From: Aquimarina aggregata
GTDB taxonomy: Bacteria; Bacteroidota; Bacteroidia; Flavobacteriales; Flavobacteriaceae
Assembly (NCBI RefSeq): GCF_001632745.1
Contig: NZ_LQRT01000035.1
Span: 372,001-436,000 of the forward strand
Direction of reading: 5' to 3'
Length of the DNA: 64,000 nucleotides
Below, one piece after another: positions 43,606 to 54,126 of this stretch (position 1 is its first letter; every line of letters begins with the position of its first letter). The notes under the pieces were generated by a model. The model had not been told where the DNA came from. It worked only from the letters and a program-made list of their open reading frames with translations, and searched no databases. Both the position numbers and the translations under genes were made by a program.

Positions 43606-45432
43606 TTAATGATGCATTTCTTCTTCGTTATCCTGCAATGGTACGATTTGAGGAACAAAGTCCTGTCCAGCAATTACATACTCACCATTTTCATTAGTTT
43701 TACTGTAATCGTAAGGCCATCTATATACGCTAGGGATTGCTCCTGGCCAGTTACCATGCATATGCTCTACTGGTGTAGTCCACTCTAAAGTATTTGAACT
43801 CCATGGATTTTGCGTTGCTTTCTTACCATAGAACATAGAATGAATAAAGTTATATAAGAATACTAACTGTGCCGCAGCGGTAATTAATGCAAATACTGTT
43901 ATTAACACATTAGTATCTTGTAAATCATCAAAATATGGGAAATTAGAATTTGTATAGTAACGACGTGGTAATCCTGCCATACCAATGAAGTGCATTGGGA
44001 AGAATACTCCGTACGCACCAATTGCTGTTACCCAAAAATGTACATATCCCAAGTTTTTATTCATCATTTTACCATACATCTTAGGGAACCAATGATATAC
44101 ACCTGCAAATAATCCATAAAGAGCAGATATTCCCATTACTAAGTGGAAATGCGCTACTACAAAATACGTATCGTGCACATTAATATCAAGAGTACTATCA
44201 CCAAGAATGATTCCTGTAAGACCACCTGTTATAAAAGTAGATACCAATCCAATAGAGAATAACATTGCTGGGTTAAGTTGCAAATTACCTTTCCATAGTG
44301 TAGTGATATAGTTAAATGCTTTTACTGCTGATGGTATAGCGATCAATAATGTTGTAAATGTAAATACTGATCCTAAAAATGGATTCATTCCCGATATAAA
44401 CATATGGTGACCCCATACAATTGTAGATAAGAATGCAATTGCTAATATAGAAGCAACCATCGCTCGGTATCCAAAAATTGGTTTACGTGAATTTGTAGCT
44501 ATTATCTCTGAAGTAATACCCAATGCCGGTAATAAAACGATATACACTTCTGGGTGACCTAAGAACCAAAATAAATGTTCAAATAATACAGGTGACCCAC
44601 CTTGATTATGTAATACTTCTCCTTGAATATAGATATCACTTAAATAGAACGAAGTACCAAAACTTCTATCCATTATTAATAGTAAAGCTGCAGATAATAA
44701 AACTGGAAATGATACAACACCGATGATCGCAGTTACAAAGAACGCCCAAATTGTAAGTGGCATTCTTGTCATAGACATCCCTTTAGTTCTAAGGTTTATA
44801 ACCGTTACCACATAATTTAATGACCCTAATAAAGATGATGCTATAAATATAGCCATCGATACTAACCATAAAGTCATCCCTGTTCCGGAACCACCAATTG
44901 CCTGTGGCAATGCACTTAAAGGTGGGTAAATTGTCCAACCTGCAGATGCTGGCCCAGCTTCGGCAAATAATGATAGCACCATGATTACACTACTTAAGAA
45001 GAATAACCAGTACGATATCATATTTAAGAATCCTGAAGCCATATCACGTGCTCCAATTTGTAATGGAATTAGTAAGTTACTAAATGTACCACTCAAACCT
45101 GCAGTAAGTACAAAGAATACCATGATAGTACCGTGAATAGTTACTAAAGCCAAGTACATACTTGGATCCATAACCCCATCTTTACCAAATTTACCAAGTA
45201 AAACTTCATAAACTGTAAACTGGTGATCTGGCCATGCCAATTGCATTCTAAACAATAAAGACATTGCAATACCAATAATTCCCATAATCAAACCAGTAAT
45301 CAAATACTGCTTAGAGATCATTTTATGATCTTGACTAAAAATATATTTAGTAATAAATGTCTCCTTATGGTGCCCGTGATCGTCGTGACCGTGATCGTGG
45401 TTATCTCCTTGATGTGCTGACATAACGCTCAT
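43606..45432 (-). CDS. ctaD: Cytochrome c oxidase subunit I
   Basis: The catalytic subunit of the terminal oxidase, carrying haem a and the haem a3-CuB centre. The 608-residue protein has 12 helices, with WFLGHPEVYIVLLPALGI (CuB His and cross-linked Tyr), SIVWGHHMF-type STIVWGHHMFISGM and HDTYFVVAHFHLVMG for the remaining haem and copper ligands. The N-terminus is His/Asp-rich (GDNHDHGHDDHGHH). The start may instead be Met4 at 45423, which gives MSAHQGD. It is last in the operon and 39 bases after ctaC. Confidence 0.96.
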   Translation of the reverse strand: MSVMSAHQGDNHDHGHDDHGHHKETFITKYIFSQDHKMISKQYLITGLIMGIIGIAMSLLFRMQLAWPDHQFTVYEVLLGKFGKDGVMDPSMYLALVTIHGTIMVFFVLTAGLSGTFSNLLIPLQIGARDMASGFLNMISYWLFFLSSVIMVLSLFAEAGPASAGWTIYPPLSALPQAIGGSGTGMTLWLVSMAIFIASSLLGSLNYVVTVINLRTKGMSMTRMPLTIWAFFVTAIIGVVSFPVLLSAALLLIMDRSFGTSFYLSDIYIQGEVLHNQGGSPVLFEHLFWFLGHPEVYIVLLPALGITSEIIATNSRKPIFGYRAMVASILAIAFLSTIVWGHHMFISGMNPFLGSVFTFTTLLIAIPSAVKAFNYITTLWKGNLQLNPAMLFSIGLVSTFITGGLTGIILGDSTLDINVHDTYFVVAHFHLVMGISALYGLFAGVYHWFPKMYGKMMNKNLGYVHFWVTAIGAYGVFFPMHFIGMAGLPRRYYTNSNFPYFDDLQDTNVLITVFALITAAAQLVFLYNFIHSMFYGKKATQNPWSSNTLEWTTPVEHMHGNWPGAIPSVYRWPYDYSKTNENGEYVIAGQDFVPQIVPLQDNEEEMHH

Positions 45433-45471
45433 TTCTTTTTTAATATACTATATTAATTTTTCTTTCTCTTC

Positions 45472-46548
45472 TTAGTTGCTTGCTTGTGCAGATAATTGTT
45501 CTCCAAAAGTTGGTTGTGTTTTTAACCAAGCTTCATAATCCTTTTCAGATTCTACAACAATCTTCATTTGCATATTATAGTGAGATGCTCCACAAATTTT
45601 ATTACATAACAAATAATACTCGAATTCGTATGTTTCTAAAGCCTCGTCACCTTTTGCAACTAATTTTTTACTCTTTTCTTTTCTAATTTTATTGATCGTA
45701 GCAACTTTCTCAACCATAAAATCACTATTCTTCATCTCTTCAGAAGTCATTGTAGGTGTATATGAAAATTCTGTGATCATACCAGGAACAACATTCATCT
45801 GTGCTCTAAAGAAAGGCATATATGCAGAGTGCAATACATCCTGTGATCTCATCTTAAAGATAACCTTTCTATTAACAGGTAAATGTAATTCGGTAGTTAT
45901 TTTATCATCTTTACCATAATTGTCTGCAACATCAATACCTAATGTATTAATTCCTTCAATAAAACGAACATTCGCTTTACCTAGTTCATTATCTGATCCA
46001 GCATATCTTGCTCTCCAATCAAACTGATAAGCATATAATTCGACAATTAATGGATCTCCTTCTTCTTCGTCGATATTCATAATATCGGTCCAAGTAAATA
46101 AACCATAAATAATTAATCCAGCTAATACGATTACCGGAATTATCGTCCAAATAAATTCTAATTTATCATTATCAGCAAAGAATAAAGCTTGATTTCCTTT
46201 CTTACCTCTGTATTTGTATGCGAAATAGTGTAACAATCCTTGTGTAAGGAATTGAACAATAAATATAAGCACCATAGAGATGAACATCAATTGATCATAA
46301 TCTACCCCATGCTCAGAAGCCGATTCTGGAAGGAAGAACGTATGATACTGCACAAAGCAATATAAGGTTAATAAGTACATGAATATTACAAATGCAAGCA
46401 TAAGCTTACCTTGTAAATTGTTATCCTTATCATTTGCGACTTGAGAATTATCCGCATTCTTTAATTGAGACAATTTCAAAATTTTTGACATTTGCCACAA
46501 TGTAATTCCGAAAAGCGCTATAACTACTATGGTTAAAAATACACTCAT
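45472..46548 (-). CDS. ctaC: Cytochrome c oxidase subunit II
   Basis: Receives electrons and passes them through the CuA centre to subunit I. The 358-residue protein has an extra N-terminal helix (SVFLTIVVIALFGITLW), two membrane helices near 50-130 and a periplasmic CuA domain with HSAYMPFFRAQMNVVPGM and the ligand motif CNKICGASHYNMQM (about 315-328). There is no fused cytochrome c domain, so electrons probably arrive from ActE or ActA directly. The gene follows actF by 33 bases. Confidence 0.95.
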   Translation of the reverse strand: MSVFLTIVVIALFGITLWQMSKILKLSQLKNADNSQVANDKDNNLQGKLMLAFVIFMYLLTLYCFVQYHTFFLPESASEHGVDYDQLMFISMVLIFIVQFLTQGLLHYFAYKYRGKKGNQALFFADNDKLEFIWTIIPVIVLAGLIIYGLFTWTDIMNIDEEEGDPLIVELYAYQFDWRARYAGSDNELGKANVRFIEGINTLGIDVADNYGKDDKITTELHLPVNRKVIFKMRSQDVLHSAYMPFFRAQMNVVPGMITEFSYTPTMTSEEMKNSDFMVEKVATINKIRKEKSKKLVAKGDEALETYEFEYYLLCNKICGASHYNMQMKIVVESEKDYEAWLKTQPTFGEQLSAQASN

Positions 46549-46581
46549 TTTTATCTATCTTCTTATTTTACAATTCAAATT

Positions 46582-47904
46582 TTAATAATGGAAATGTTTA
46601 CTTTCCTCTAAATACGGATTACCCTTAGCAAGCAACGGAGCTTTTGTTAGTGCTCTGAACACTACAAATAAGAACAGTCCTAAGAACAATAACACAGCGC
46701 TTATTTCGCTAATCCCAATAAACCAAGATTCACCAACAGTTGCAGGCATAACCATATTATATACATCTATATAGTGACCACAAAGGATTACAATTCCTGC
46801 CATTACCACGAACCAATTTACACGTTTAAAGTCACTATTCATTAACACTAATAAAGGGAAAATGAAATTCATTACTAACATTCCGAAGAATGGAAGTTTA
46901 TAATCTTCGATACGTGTAATGAAATAGGTTACCTCTTCTGGTATATTCGAATACCAAATCAGCATAAATTGAGAGAACCAAAGGTATGTCCAGAAAATAC
47001 TAATACCGAACATAAATTTAGCCAAATCATGTATATGACTATTATTTACAAATTCTAAATATCCTTTAGATTTAAGGTAAATTGTTATCAGTGCAATTGT
47101 AGTAATTCCCGATACAAATAAACTTGCAAACACATACCAACCAAATAATGTACTAAACCAGTGCGGATCAAAACTCATTATCCAATCCCATGACATCATT
47201 GATTCTGTATAAATAAAGAATACTAAGAATCCAGCTGCAATTTTAAAACTTTTCTTATACCAAACGTTACCTTCAGGGCTTTCGTCTTGTTTTCTAGAAA
47301 ATTTAACGGCAAAATGGCGATATAATAACCAACCACCCATAAAAATAGCCGCTCTAATTATAAAACCAGTTCCGTTTAACCAACCTGATTTACCTTGGAT
47401 TAATTTATCATGTGCAACAACTTCTGGATCTGCCCACACGAATAAATGGTTTACATGAAATCCTGATAAAGCCAAGATTACAAATAAGATCAAACCACCG
47501 GGAACTAGATATGCAGTAATTGCCTCCATTACCCTAAACAATACAGGAGACCATCCTGCTTGCGCCGCAAATTGTATCGCATAAAATGCAAGTACACCTA
47601 AAGCGATCATAAAAAAGAAGAACGCTGCAATGTATAATGAAGCCCAAGGCTTATTTTGTAGTTGATGTAAAATGTGTTCATAATGTGCGTCACCTCCATG
47701 AGCATCTTCAGCATGTGATTCTCCATGAGACGCGGCTTGTACTGCTTCACCATGACCACCTCCATGAGCGTCGTGCGCTGCCATCATTTCTTTTACCTCT
47801 TCTATAGAACCAGGTCTATCAGCAAATCCTATAACAAGACCTACAAGACCTACAACCATAAGGATGATAGAAAATAATCTTAATCTATTTGATAGCGTAT
47901 ACAT
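46582..47904 (-). CDS. actF: Alternative complex III subunit ActF (quinol:cytochrome c oxidoreductase membrane subunit)
   Basis: A 440-residue integral membrane subunit of alternative complex III with about 10 helices. After an N-terminal helix there is a His/Gly-rich periplasmic insertion (HDAHGGGHGEAVQ, GESHAEDAHGGDAHYEH). ActF resembles the NrfD-like ActC but is shorter and lacks clear cofactor motifs. It is placed between actE and ctaC in the operon order act-cta that is normal for Bacteroidota. Confidence 0.88.
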   Translation of the reverse strand: MYTLSNRLRLFSIILMVVGLVGLVIGFADRPGSIEEVKEMMAAHDAHGGGHGEAVQAASHGESHAEDAHGGDAHYEHILHQLQNKPWASLYIAAFFFFMIALGVLAFYAIQFAAQAGWSPVLFRVMEAITAYLVPGGLILFVILALSGFHVNHLFVWADPEVVAHDKLIQGKSGWLNGTGFIIRAAIFMGGWLLYRHFAVKFSRKQDESPEGNVWYKKSFKIAAGFLVFFIYTESMMSWDWIMSFDPHWFSTLFGWYVFASLFVSGITTIALITIYLKSKGYLEFVNNSHIHDLAKFMFGISIFWTYLWFSQFMLIWYSNIPEEVTYFITRIEDYKLPFFGMLVMNFIFPLLVLMNSDFKRVNWFVVMAGIVILCGHYIDVYNMVMPATVGESWFIGISEISAVLLFLGLFLFVVFRALTKAPLLAKGNPYLEESKHFHY

Positions 47905-47944
47905 ATCTTTATAATATCGTTATTCTTAACTTTTTACTACTGCA

Positions 47945-48625
47945 CTAGTGTGCGTTACTATGTTCTTCTGTTGATTCGTGATGATCTTCTTCTGTTGCTG
48001 TATGATGATCTTCTTTGATCTTTTCTGTTTCAACAATAGCAACATCAGCATCAATTCTCGGTGTTTTACCTTCGAGATCTGCTTTTAGTTTTTCAACATA
48101 TTGAACAATCTGCCAACGTTCATGTTCATTAGTCTGAGAAGCATAAGACCCCATAGAATTAATCCCGTAGTACATTACATGATAGATACTTCCTTCTGTA
48201 ATAGCTCTACCTGCATCATCGTAACTTGGTACTCCTAGAATCTTTTCTCTTTTTACTAAAGTTCCTTTTCCGTTTCCTTTATCTCCATGGCAAATCGCAC
48301 AATAAATATTGTAAAGCTCTTTACCTTTTTCTTCATTTTCTTTTGTGTATCGAATAGGATTCTTTAATGTATCCTTAGCCAGTTGATACCCTTCGTTAGA
48401 GTTTTCAAAGTCATACGGCATCCAACCTCTTGGGATAGATCCTTCTGCTGGTAATTTAGCTTCTTGTCCATTTTCTCCAAATACACCATACTCACCATAA
48501 GTCTCGTAACCTACAGACTCATACATATTTGGCATATACTGATAATTTGGCTTTGTATCTTTTTGACAAGAAACAACACTAATCATCACTACTGCGGCTG
48601 CTAATATTTTAATAGTATTTTTCAT
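47945..48625 (-). CDS. actE: Alternative complex III monohaem cytochrome c, ActE
   Basis: A lipoprotein cytochrome c of 226 residues (lipid Cys20 in ISVVSCQKD). A single haem site CAICHGDKGNGKG is followed by the distal Met region HVMYYGINSMGSYASQ. The C-terminus is rich in H and E (DHHTATEEDHHESTEEHSNAH), possibly binding metal. ActE passes electrons from complex III towards the oxidase. The gene lies 5 bases after actD. Confidence 0.92.
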   Translation of the reverse strand: MKNTIKILAAAVVMISVVSCQKDTKPNYQYMPNMYESVGYETYGEYGVFGENGQEAKLPAEGSIPRGWMPYDFENSNEGYQLAKDTLKNPIRYTKENEEKGKELYNIYCAICHGDKGNGKGTLVKREKILGVPSYDDAGRAITEGSIYHVMYYGINSMGSYASQTNEHERWQIVQYVEKLKADLEGKTPRIDADVAIVETEKIKEDHHTATEEDHHESTEEHSNAH

Positions 48626-48630
48626 TAGTA

Positions 48631-49170
48631 CTAATGGTTATCTTCTTCCTTATCTATTACTTTAATTTCTACTGCTCCTGTGTCTCCTAATAAACTAGTT
48701 AGTTTATTAACATCATGATTTCCAGCATCAACTTCCATTAAGAAATGATCATCTGTAGTTCTTACATCAGGATTTTCTGCTTTTTTAAATGGCCATAATC
48801 TACTTCTCATATAAAAAGTAATTACCATTAAATGCGCTGCAAAAAATACAGTAAGTTCAAACATGATAGGCACAAATGCGGGCATGTTTTCAAGGTAACT
48901 AAAACTTGGTTTACCACCGATATCTTGTGGCCAGTCCTCGATCATAATAAAATTCATCATTAAGATCGCAACTGTTAACCCAACACAACCATACATAAAA
49001 GCTGTAATAGCTAATCTGGTATGTGGTAATCCCATTGCTTTATCAAGTCCGTGAACTGGAAAAGGTGTAAATATCTCTTCGATATGATAATGTTCTGCTC
49101 GAACTTTCTTAACAGCGTCCATCAGAACGTCGTCATCTATATATAATGCATGTATAACTTTTGATGCCAT
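48631..49170 (-). CDS. actD: Alternative complex III subunit ActD (DUF3341)
   Basis: A 179-residue subunit with a soluble N-terminal portion and two membrane helices (residues about 65-90 and 105-130). I use the ATG at 49170 (MASKVIHALYIDDDVLM), which starts just after the actC stop. An upstream ATG at 49218 would overlap actC by 44 bases and adds an unconserved leader. The early GLDKAMGLPHTRL motif and FVPIMFELTVFFAAHLMV helix are typical of DUF3341. Confidence 0.9.
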   Translation of the reverse strand: MASKVIHALYIDDDVLMDAVKKVRAEHYHIEEIFTPFPVHGLDKAMGLPHTRLAITAFMYGCVGLTVAILMMNFIMIEDWPQDIGGKPSFSYLENMPAFVPIMFELTVFFAAHLMVITFYMRSRLWPFKKAENPDVRTTDDHFLMEVDAGNHDVNKLTSLLGDTGAVEIKVIDKEEDNH

Positions 49171-49174
49171 ACTA

Positions 49175-50917
49175 TTAGTTATTTTTAAGTTGTTCTGCCT
49201 GACCAGCCCAATCATCACGTTGTGCTCTACCAGGGAAAGATCCTGTTATACTATCTAATAAATCGTACTCTGCTTTAGTCATTTTACTTACTTGATCGAA
49301 AGTAAATATTCCAATCTCGTTAAGTTTATTTTCCATAACAGGTCCAATTCCGTTTACTTTCTTAAGATCATCAGCAGTTTGTGTAGAAGCATCAAAAGTA
49401 CCTAAATTATCAAGTAAACTATTGATGTCATCTTGACTAGCTTCCTTAGCTTCTGTCTTTTCTACTACTTGCTCTGCCACTACCTCTTCTGTAGTAATCT
49501 TCACGTTACTTTTTGGTAATTGATCTCTATGATCAATCCCAGCTTCTCTTAATTTTTTATACTTCTCTCCCGAAGATTTCAAAATAGTTTTTACTTCAGC
49601 TTGTGCAATCACTGGGAATGTACGCGCATATAATAAGAACAATACGAAGAAGAATCCTATCGTTCCGATAAAAATTCCTATATCAACAAAAGTAGGAGAG
49701 AACATTGTCCATGAAGATGGTAAATAATCTCTATGTAATGATGTTACAATAATTACAAAACGCTCAAACCACATCCCTATATTTACAACAATAGAAATAA
49801 AGAAAGAGAACATGATACTTCTTCTCAGTTTTGGGAACCACATAAACTGTGGAGAGAATACGTTACACGTCATCATTGCCCAATATGCCCACCAGTAAGG
49901 TCCAGTTGCTCTATTTAAGAAAGCATACTGTTCGTACTCTACTCCAGAGTACCATGCAACAAACAGTTCTGTTATATATGCTACACCCACTATAGAACCA
50001 GTAATCATGATTACAATATTCATTAATTCTATATGCTGGATAGTAATGTAGTCTTCTAGATTAGAAACCTTTCTCATGATAATAAGTAAGGTATTTACCA
50101 TTGCAAATCCTGAGAAGATTGCCCCTGCCACAAAATAAGGAGGGAAAATCGTAGTATGCCACCCTGGTATTACAGACGTAGCAAAATCAAAAGATACAAT
50201 TGTATGTACAGAAAGTACAAGTGGTGTTGCCAAACCTGCAAGTACTAAAGACACTTCTTCAAAACGTTGCCAGTCTTTTGCTCTTCCACTCCATCCAAAA
50301 GAAAGGATACCGTATATCTTTTTATTAAATGGTGTAATTGCTCTATCTCTGATCATCGCAAAATCTGGTAATAAACCTGTCCACCAGAAAACTAATGATA
50401 CTGATAAATACGTAGAAATTGCAAATACATCCCAAAGTAAGGGTGAATTAAAGTTTACCCACAGAGATCCAAATTGATTTGGAATAGGCAGTACCCAATA
50501 TGCTAACCATGGTCTACCCATGTGAATAATTGGGAACAAACCTGCTTGAATAACCGAGAAAATGGTCATCGCTTCTGCAGATCTGTTAATTGCCATTCTC
50601 CATTTTTGACGGAAAAGCAATAGTACTGCAGAAATCAGTGTTCCGGCGTGACCTATACCTACCCACCATACAAAATTGGTGATATCCCAGGCCCAACCTA
50701 CTGTTTTATTTAATCCCCAGGTTCCTATACCTGTAGAAACTGTATATATTATACAACCTATCCCCCAAAGGAAAGCAATAAGCGCGATAGAAAATACAAT
50801 CCACCATGATTTGTTTGCTTTACCTTCAACTGGTGCTGCAACATCGACAGTTACGTCGTGGTACGTTTTATCGCCAGTTACTAAAGGCTTTCTTATAGGT
50901 GCTTCGTAATGAGACAT
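49175..50917 (-). CDS. actC: Alternative complex III subunit ActC (NrfD-like) with a C-terminal HhH domain
   Basis: The 10-helix quinone-binding membrane subunit of alternative complex III, related to NrfD and PsrC. Motifs include NFVWWVGIGHAGTLISA and GMWFERFVIIV. At 580 residues it is longer than the basic NrfD-like core. The tail (518-580) reads LKKVNGIGPVMENKLNEIG, then FTFDQVSKM and FPGRAQRDDWAGQAEQL, a helix-hairpin-helix pattern more familiar from DNA-binding proteins. This tail would lie in the cytoplasm or periplasm at the end of an acidic linker. It is a plausible interaction module rather than a DNA-binding one. Confidence 0.92.
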   Translation of the reverse strand: MSHYEAPIRKPLVTGDKTYHDVTVDVAAPVEGKANKSWWIVFSIALIAFLWGIGCIIYTVSTGIGTWGLNKTVGWAWDITNFVWWVGIGHAGTLISAVLLLFRQKWRMAINRSAEAMTIFSVIQAGLFPIIHMGRPWLAYWVLPIPNQFGSLWVNFNSPLLWDVFAISTYLSVSLVFWWTGLLPDFAMIRDRAITPFNKKIYGILSFGWSGRAKDWQRFEEVSLVLAGLATPLVLSVHTIVSFDFATSVIPGWHTTIFPPYFVAGAIFSGFAMVNTLLIIMRKVSNLEDYITIQHIELMNIVIMITGSIVGVAYITELFVAWYSGVEYEQYAFLNRATGPYWWAYWAMMTCNVFSPQFMWFPKLRRSIMFSFFISIVVNIGMWFERFVIIVTSLHRDYLPSSWTMFSPTFVDIGIFIGTIGFFFVLFLLYARTFPVIAQAEVKTILKSSGEKYKKLREAGIDHRDQLPKSNVKITTEEVVAEQVVEKTEAKEASQDDINSLLDNLGTFDASTQTADDLKKVNGIGPVMENKLNEIGIFTFDQVSKMTKAEYDLLDSITGSFPGRAQRDDWAGQAEQLKNN

Positions 50918-50954
50918 AATCCTTTATAATTGAATTGATTCTTTATTTAGTTAA

Positions 50955-53900
50955 TTAGGCTTCTGTAGTATTTCTTACTTTAGTTTGGTACATAACATTA
51001 GGTTTTGTTCCAACATGCTCAAGTAAGTGATACATACGGTTATCTTCTTTAAGTTTAGCAACCTCGCTATCCTTATCATTAATATCACCAAATACCATAG
51101 CACCTGATGAACAAGCAGCAGAACAAGCAGTTTGGAATTCTCCATCCTTGATTACTCTACCATCTCTTTTTGCATCCAAAATAGTTTTTTGAGTCATTTG
51201 GATACACATAGAACATTTTTCCATAACCCCTCTAGAACGTACTGTTACATCAGGATTAATAACCATTCTACCTAAATCATTATTCATATGATAATCAAAC
51301 TCGTCATTGTTATTATACAAGAACCAGTTAAATCTACGTACTTTATAAGGGCAGTTATTTGCACAGTATCTTGTTCCAACACAACGGTTATATGCCATGT
51401 GATTTTGACCTTGTCTACCATGAGAAGTTGCCGCTACAGGACATACTGTTTCACATGGAGCATGATTACAATGTTGACACATTACAGGTTGAAATACTAC
51501 TTGTGGATTCTCTGCAGGGCTTTCCATCTCTCCAAATTCTGACAAAGAACTTCCTAATCCAGCAATATTATCTTTTTTAACATTATCTGTATCAAAAGTA
51601 TCTTGAGAAGAATAATAACGATCAATACGTAACCAGTGCATATCACGAGATCTACGTATTTCTGATTTACCAACTACAGGGACATTATTTTCTGCATGAC
51701 ATGCAATCACGCAGGCACCACATCCAGTACAAGCATTTAAATCTATAGAAAGATTAAAATGATGACCTACAGAACGATCGAATTCATCCCAAAGATCAAC
51801 CTCTGGAGAAGTTACCTCATACTCAATATGATTTTTACTAACTTCAGGAATTGCATTCCATTCGTGCTTATCTTTTGTGTTGAATATTTCAAGCGTGGTC
51901 TCTTTTACAATATCACCACGTCCCATTAACGTATTATGCAACTGCACACAAGCAAACTCATGCGTACCTTCTGCTGCTGAAACAGATACATTCTGTACTG
52001 CATTAAGGTTTTGATATAATGTATAGGCATTAACACCTACTACCATTTCTTCTTTAAGGCCGTGAGATTTTCCGTAACCCAACGCTAATCCAACAGAACC
52101 TTTTGCTTGTCCTGGCTGAATAATTACTGGTACAACGACATCTTTTCCGTTAGCAGTAACTTTAGCATAACTACCATTTAATGCACCGTTAGCTACATTT
52201 TCATTTGTCAACCCTAACTCTTGAGCATCTGCTTTAGAAACTGTTAAATAGTTATCCCAAGAAGCTCTAGTAATTGGATCAGGCATTTCTTGTAACCAAG
52301 GATTATTTGCCTGTTGTCCATCTCCTAATGATGTCTTAGTATATAAAGTAAGTTCTAAACCACTTGCTTTAGCTATTGAAAGTCTTCTTGCAGCAGCACC
52401 AACATTAGGCCCACTTACAATAGGAGCTTCTCCTTCTACAACAGCATCTCCTTCTGGAGCTGCAATAGCATCAACCAATTCTTGTTTTGGTAATGAAGGT
52501 TGCACTAACACTCCATCATGCAAAGCTTGGTTCCAAGAAGATCCTCCTAGAATACCAGTCCATGCACTTTTAATATAATCGTGATAAGTAGATGAGTTAC
52601 CTGTCCACTTCAATAATGTTTCTTGAAACTGTCTTGTATCAAATAAAGGCTTGATAGTTGGTTGCACAAGGCTATAACTTCCTTTCTTCAACTCAACATC
52701 TCCCCAGGCTTCTAAATAATGTGGAGTTGTAGCAATATAATTACACTCAGACGATGTTTCATCATCATGCATACTGAAAGCTACAGAAATATCAACTTTA
52801 CCAAGACCTGTTTTAAATTCCTCGGCATTTGGCAATGAAAACACAGGATTTACTCCTGCTATCAATATACCTCCAACACGACCAGCATTCATATCTTTTA
52901 CAAGCTGAGCAACAGCTTTAGCATCACCTTGTCTTATTTTACGAGGTGTACTTTCGTTAAATGCTTTACTTTTTATTGTCTTATTTATCTCTAGCACTAC
53001 TAATTGTGCATCAACGTCTTGTATACCCGATACTACTAATGCGTTACTACCAGCTTTCTGGATTTCTTTAGCCGCTTTTACTACAGCTGCATCAAGATTA
53101 GCTCCTAAAGAGCTTTTTGATCCAGACCCTGTTACATAAGCGTATAATGCCGCCAACACTTGTTTTTGCTGTGAAGGCTTTATTGCTACTCTTGTATCTG
53201 CATTAGCTCCTGACAAAGACATGTTCGATTCAAACTGAATATGCTTTGACATTTTACCATTTTTAGGCACGCGCCCTTGAGCATATCCACCATCATATCC
53301 ACCACCTTGCCAATCTCCTAAGAAATCTGCTCCAATACTTACCACGGTATTAGCTTTTGCAAAATCATAATCTGCTAAAGCTCTTTCTCCGTACATAATT
53401 TGATACGCATCTAAAGCTTCACTTTGAGAAATCGCATCATATACAACATGCTTTACATTTCGATATTTAGCTTTAAATTCTGCAATCAGCTTTGATGTAG
53501 AAGGACTAGCAAACGTTTGAGTAAATATTACTAACTCTTTTCCACCAAGTGCATTTAGCTTAGCCCCTACTTCTTTATCTAAATCTGCCCAACTAATATC
53601 TTCTTTCCCTTTTTTAGGTCCTTGAAGACGTGTATTATCATACAATGACAATACAGAAGCATGCACTCTTGCATTAGCTTCTCCATTAGATCTTGCCAGA
53701 TTATTATTTTCTACTTTGATAGGTCGACCTTCTCTTGTTTTTATTAAAACACTAGCGAAATCAAAACCATCAGCTATAGTAGTAGCATAATAGTTTGCCA
53801 CACCAGGAACAATTCTGTCTGGCTGAACAACGTAAGGTATTGATTTTTTAACAGGACCTTCGCATGCTGCAAGTGAAGCAGCTGCTGTACTAAAACCTAC

Positions 53901-54074
53901 ATATTTAAGAAAATCACGACGTGTAGTTGACGAATTCTCTAAGGATGACTTATCTCCCAAAAACTCATCTGTCGGAATTTCCTGTACAAATTCGTTTTGT
54001 TGTAGCGTCTCAACAATAGAGCTATTTTCGTTTAGCTCTTCAACACTTTTCCAGTATTTCTTGTTTGATGACAT
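50955..54074 (-). CDS. actB: Alternative complex III subunit ActB (iron-sulfur / molybdopterin-like)
   Basis: The 1039-residue large subunit of alternative complex III. It has a Tat-type N-terminus (TTRRDFLKYVGFSTAAASLA). The first two thirds form a molybdopterin-oxidoreductase-like domain that is not known to bind molybdenum in this complex. The C-terminal third is a four-cluster ferredoxin-like domain: CTGCGACVIACHAENN, CQHCNHAPCETVCPVAA, CVGTRYCANNCPYKVRR and a final CSMC with later cysteines. It transfers electrons from quinol to the c-type haems. Confidence 0.95.
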   Translation of the reverse strand: MSSNKKYWKSVEELNENSSIVETLQQNEFVQEIPTDEFLGDKSSLENSSTTRRDFLKYVGFSTAAASLAACEGPVKKSIPYVVQPDRIVPGVANYYATTIADGFDFASVLIKTREGRPIKVENNNLARSNGEANARVHASVLSLYDNTRLQGPKKGKEDISWADLDKEVGAKLNALGGKELVIFTQTFASPSTSKLIAEFKAKYRNVKHVVYDAISQSEALDAYQIMYGERALADYDFAKANTVVSIGADFLGDWQGGGYDGGYAQGRVPKNGKMSKHIQFESNMSLSGANADTRVAIKPSQQKQVLAALYAYVTGSGSKSSLGANLDAAVVKAAKEIQKAGSNALVVSGIQDVDAQLVVLEINKTIKSKAFNESTPRKIRQGDAKAVAQLVKDMNAGRVGGILIAGVNPVFSLPNAEEFKTGLGKVDISVAFSMHDDETSSECNYIATTPHYLEAWGDVELKKGSYSLVQPTIKPLFDTRQFQETLLKWTGNSSTYHDYIKSAWTGILGGSSWNQALHDGVLVQPSLPKQELVDAIAAPEGDAVVEGEAPIVSGPNVGAAARRLSIAKASGLELTLYTKTSLGDGQQANNPWLQEMPDPITRASWDNYLTVSKADAQELGLTNENVANGALNGSYAKVTANGKDVVVPVIIQPGQAKGSVGLALGYGKSHGLKEEMVVGVNAYTLYQNLNAVQNVSVSAAEGTHEFACVQLHNTLMGRGDIVKETTLEIFNTKDKHEWNAIPEVSKNHIEYEVTSPEVDLWDEFDRSVGHHFNLSIDLNACTGCGACVIACHAENNVPVVGKSEIRRSRDMHWLRIDRYYSSQDTFDTDNVKKDNIAGLGSSLSEFGEMESPAENPQVVFQPVMCQHCNHAPCETVCPVAATSHGRQGQNHMAYNRCVGTRYCANNCPYKVRRFNWFLYNNNDEFDYHMNNDLGRMVINPDVTVRSRGVMEKCSMCIQMTQKTILDAKRDGRVIKDGEFQTACSAACSSGAMVFGDINDKDSEVAKLKEDNRMYHLLEHVGTKPNVMYQTKVRNTTEA

Positions 54075-54126
54075 ATATAATTGATATTAGCTTCTTAATA
54101 TTTATCCGAAATCGGATACAATTTTA

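Noticed and set aside
46582..54074. Polysulfide or nitrite reductase (Psr/Nrf) locus
   Set aside because: NrfD-like and molybdopterin-like subunits are flanked by ActA, ActD, ActE and the caa3 oxidase genes in the order of alternative complex III.
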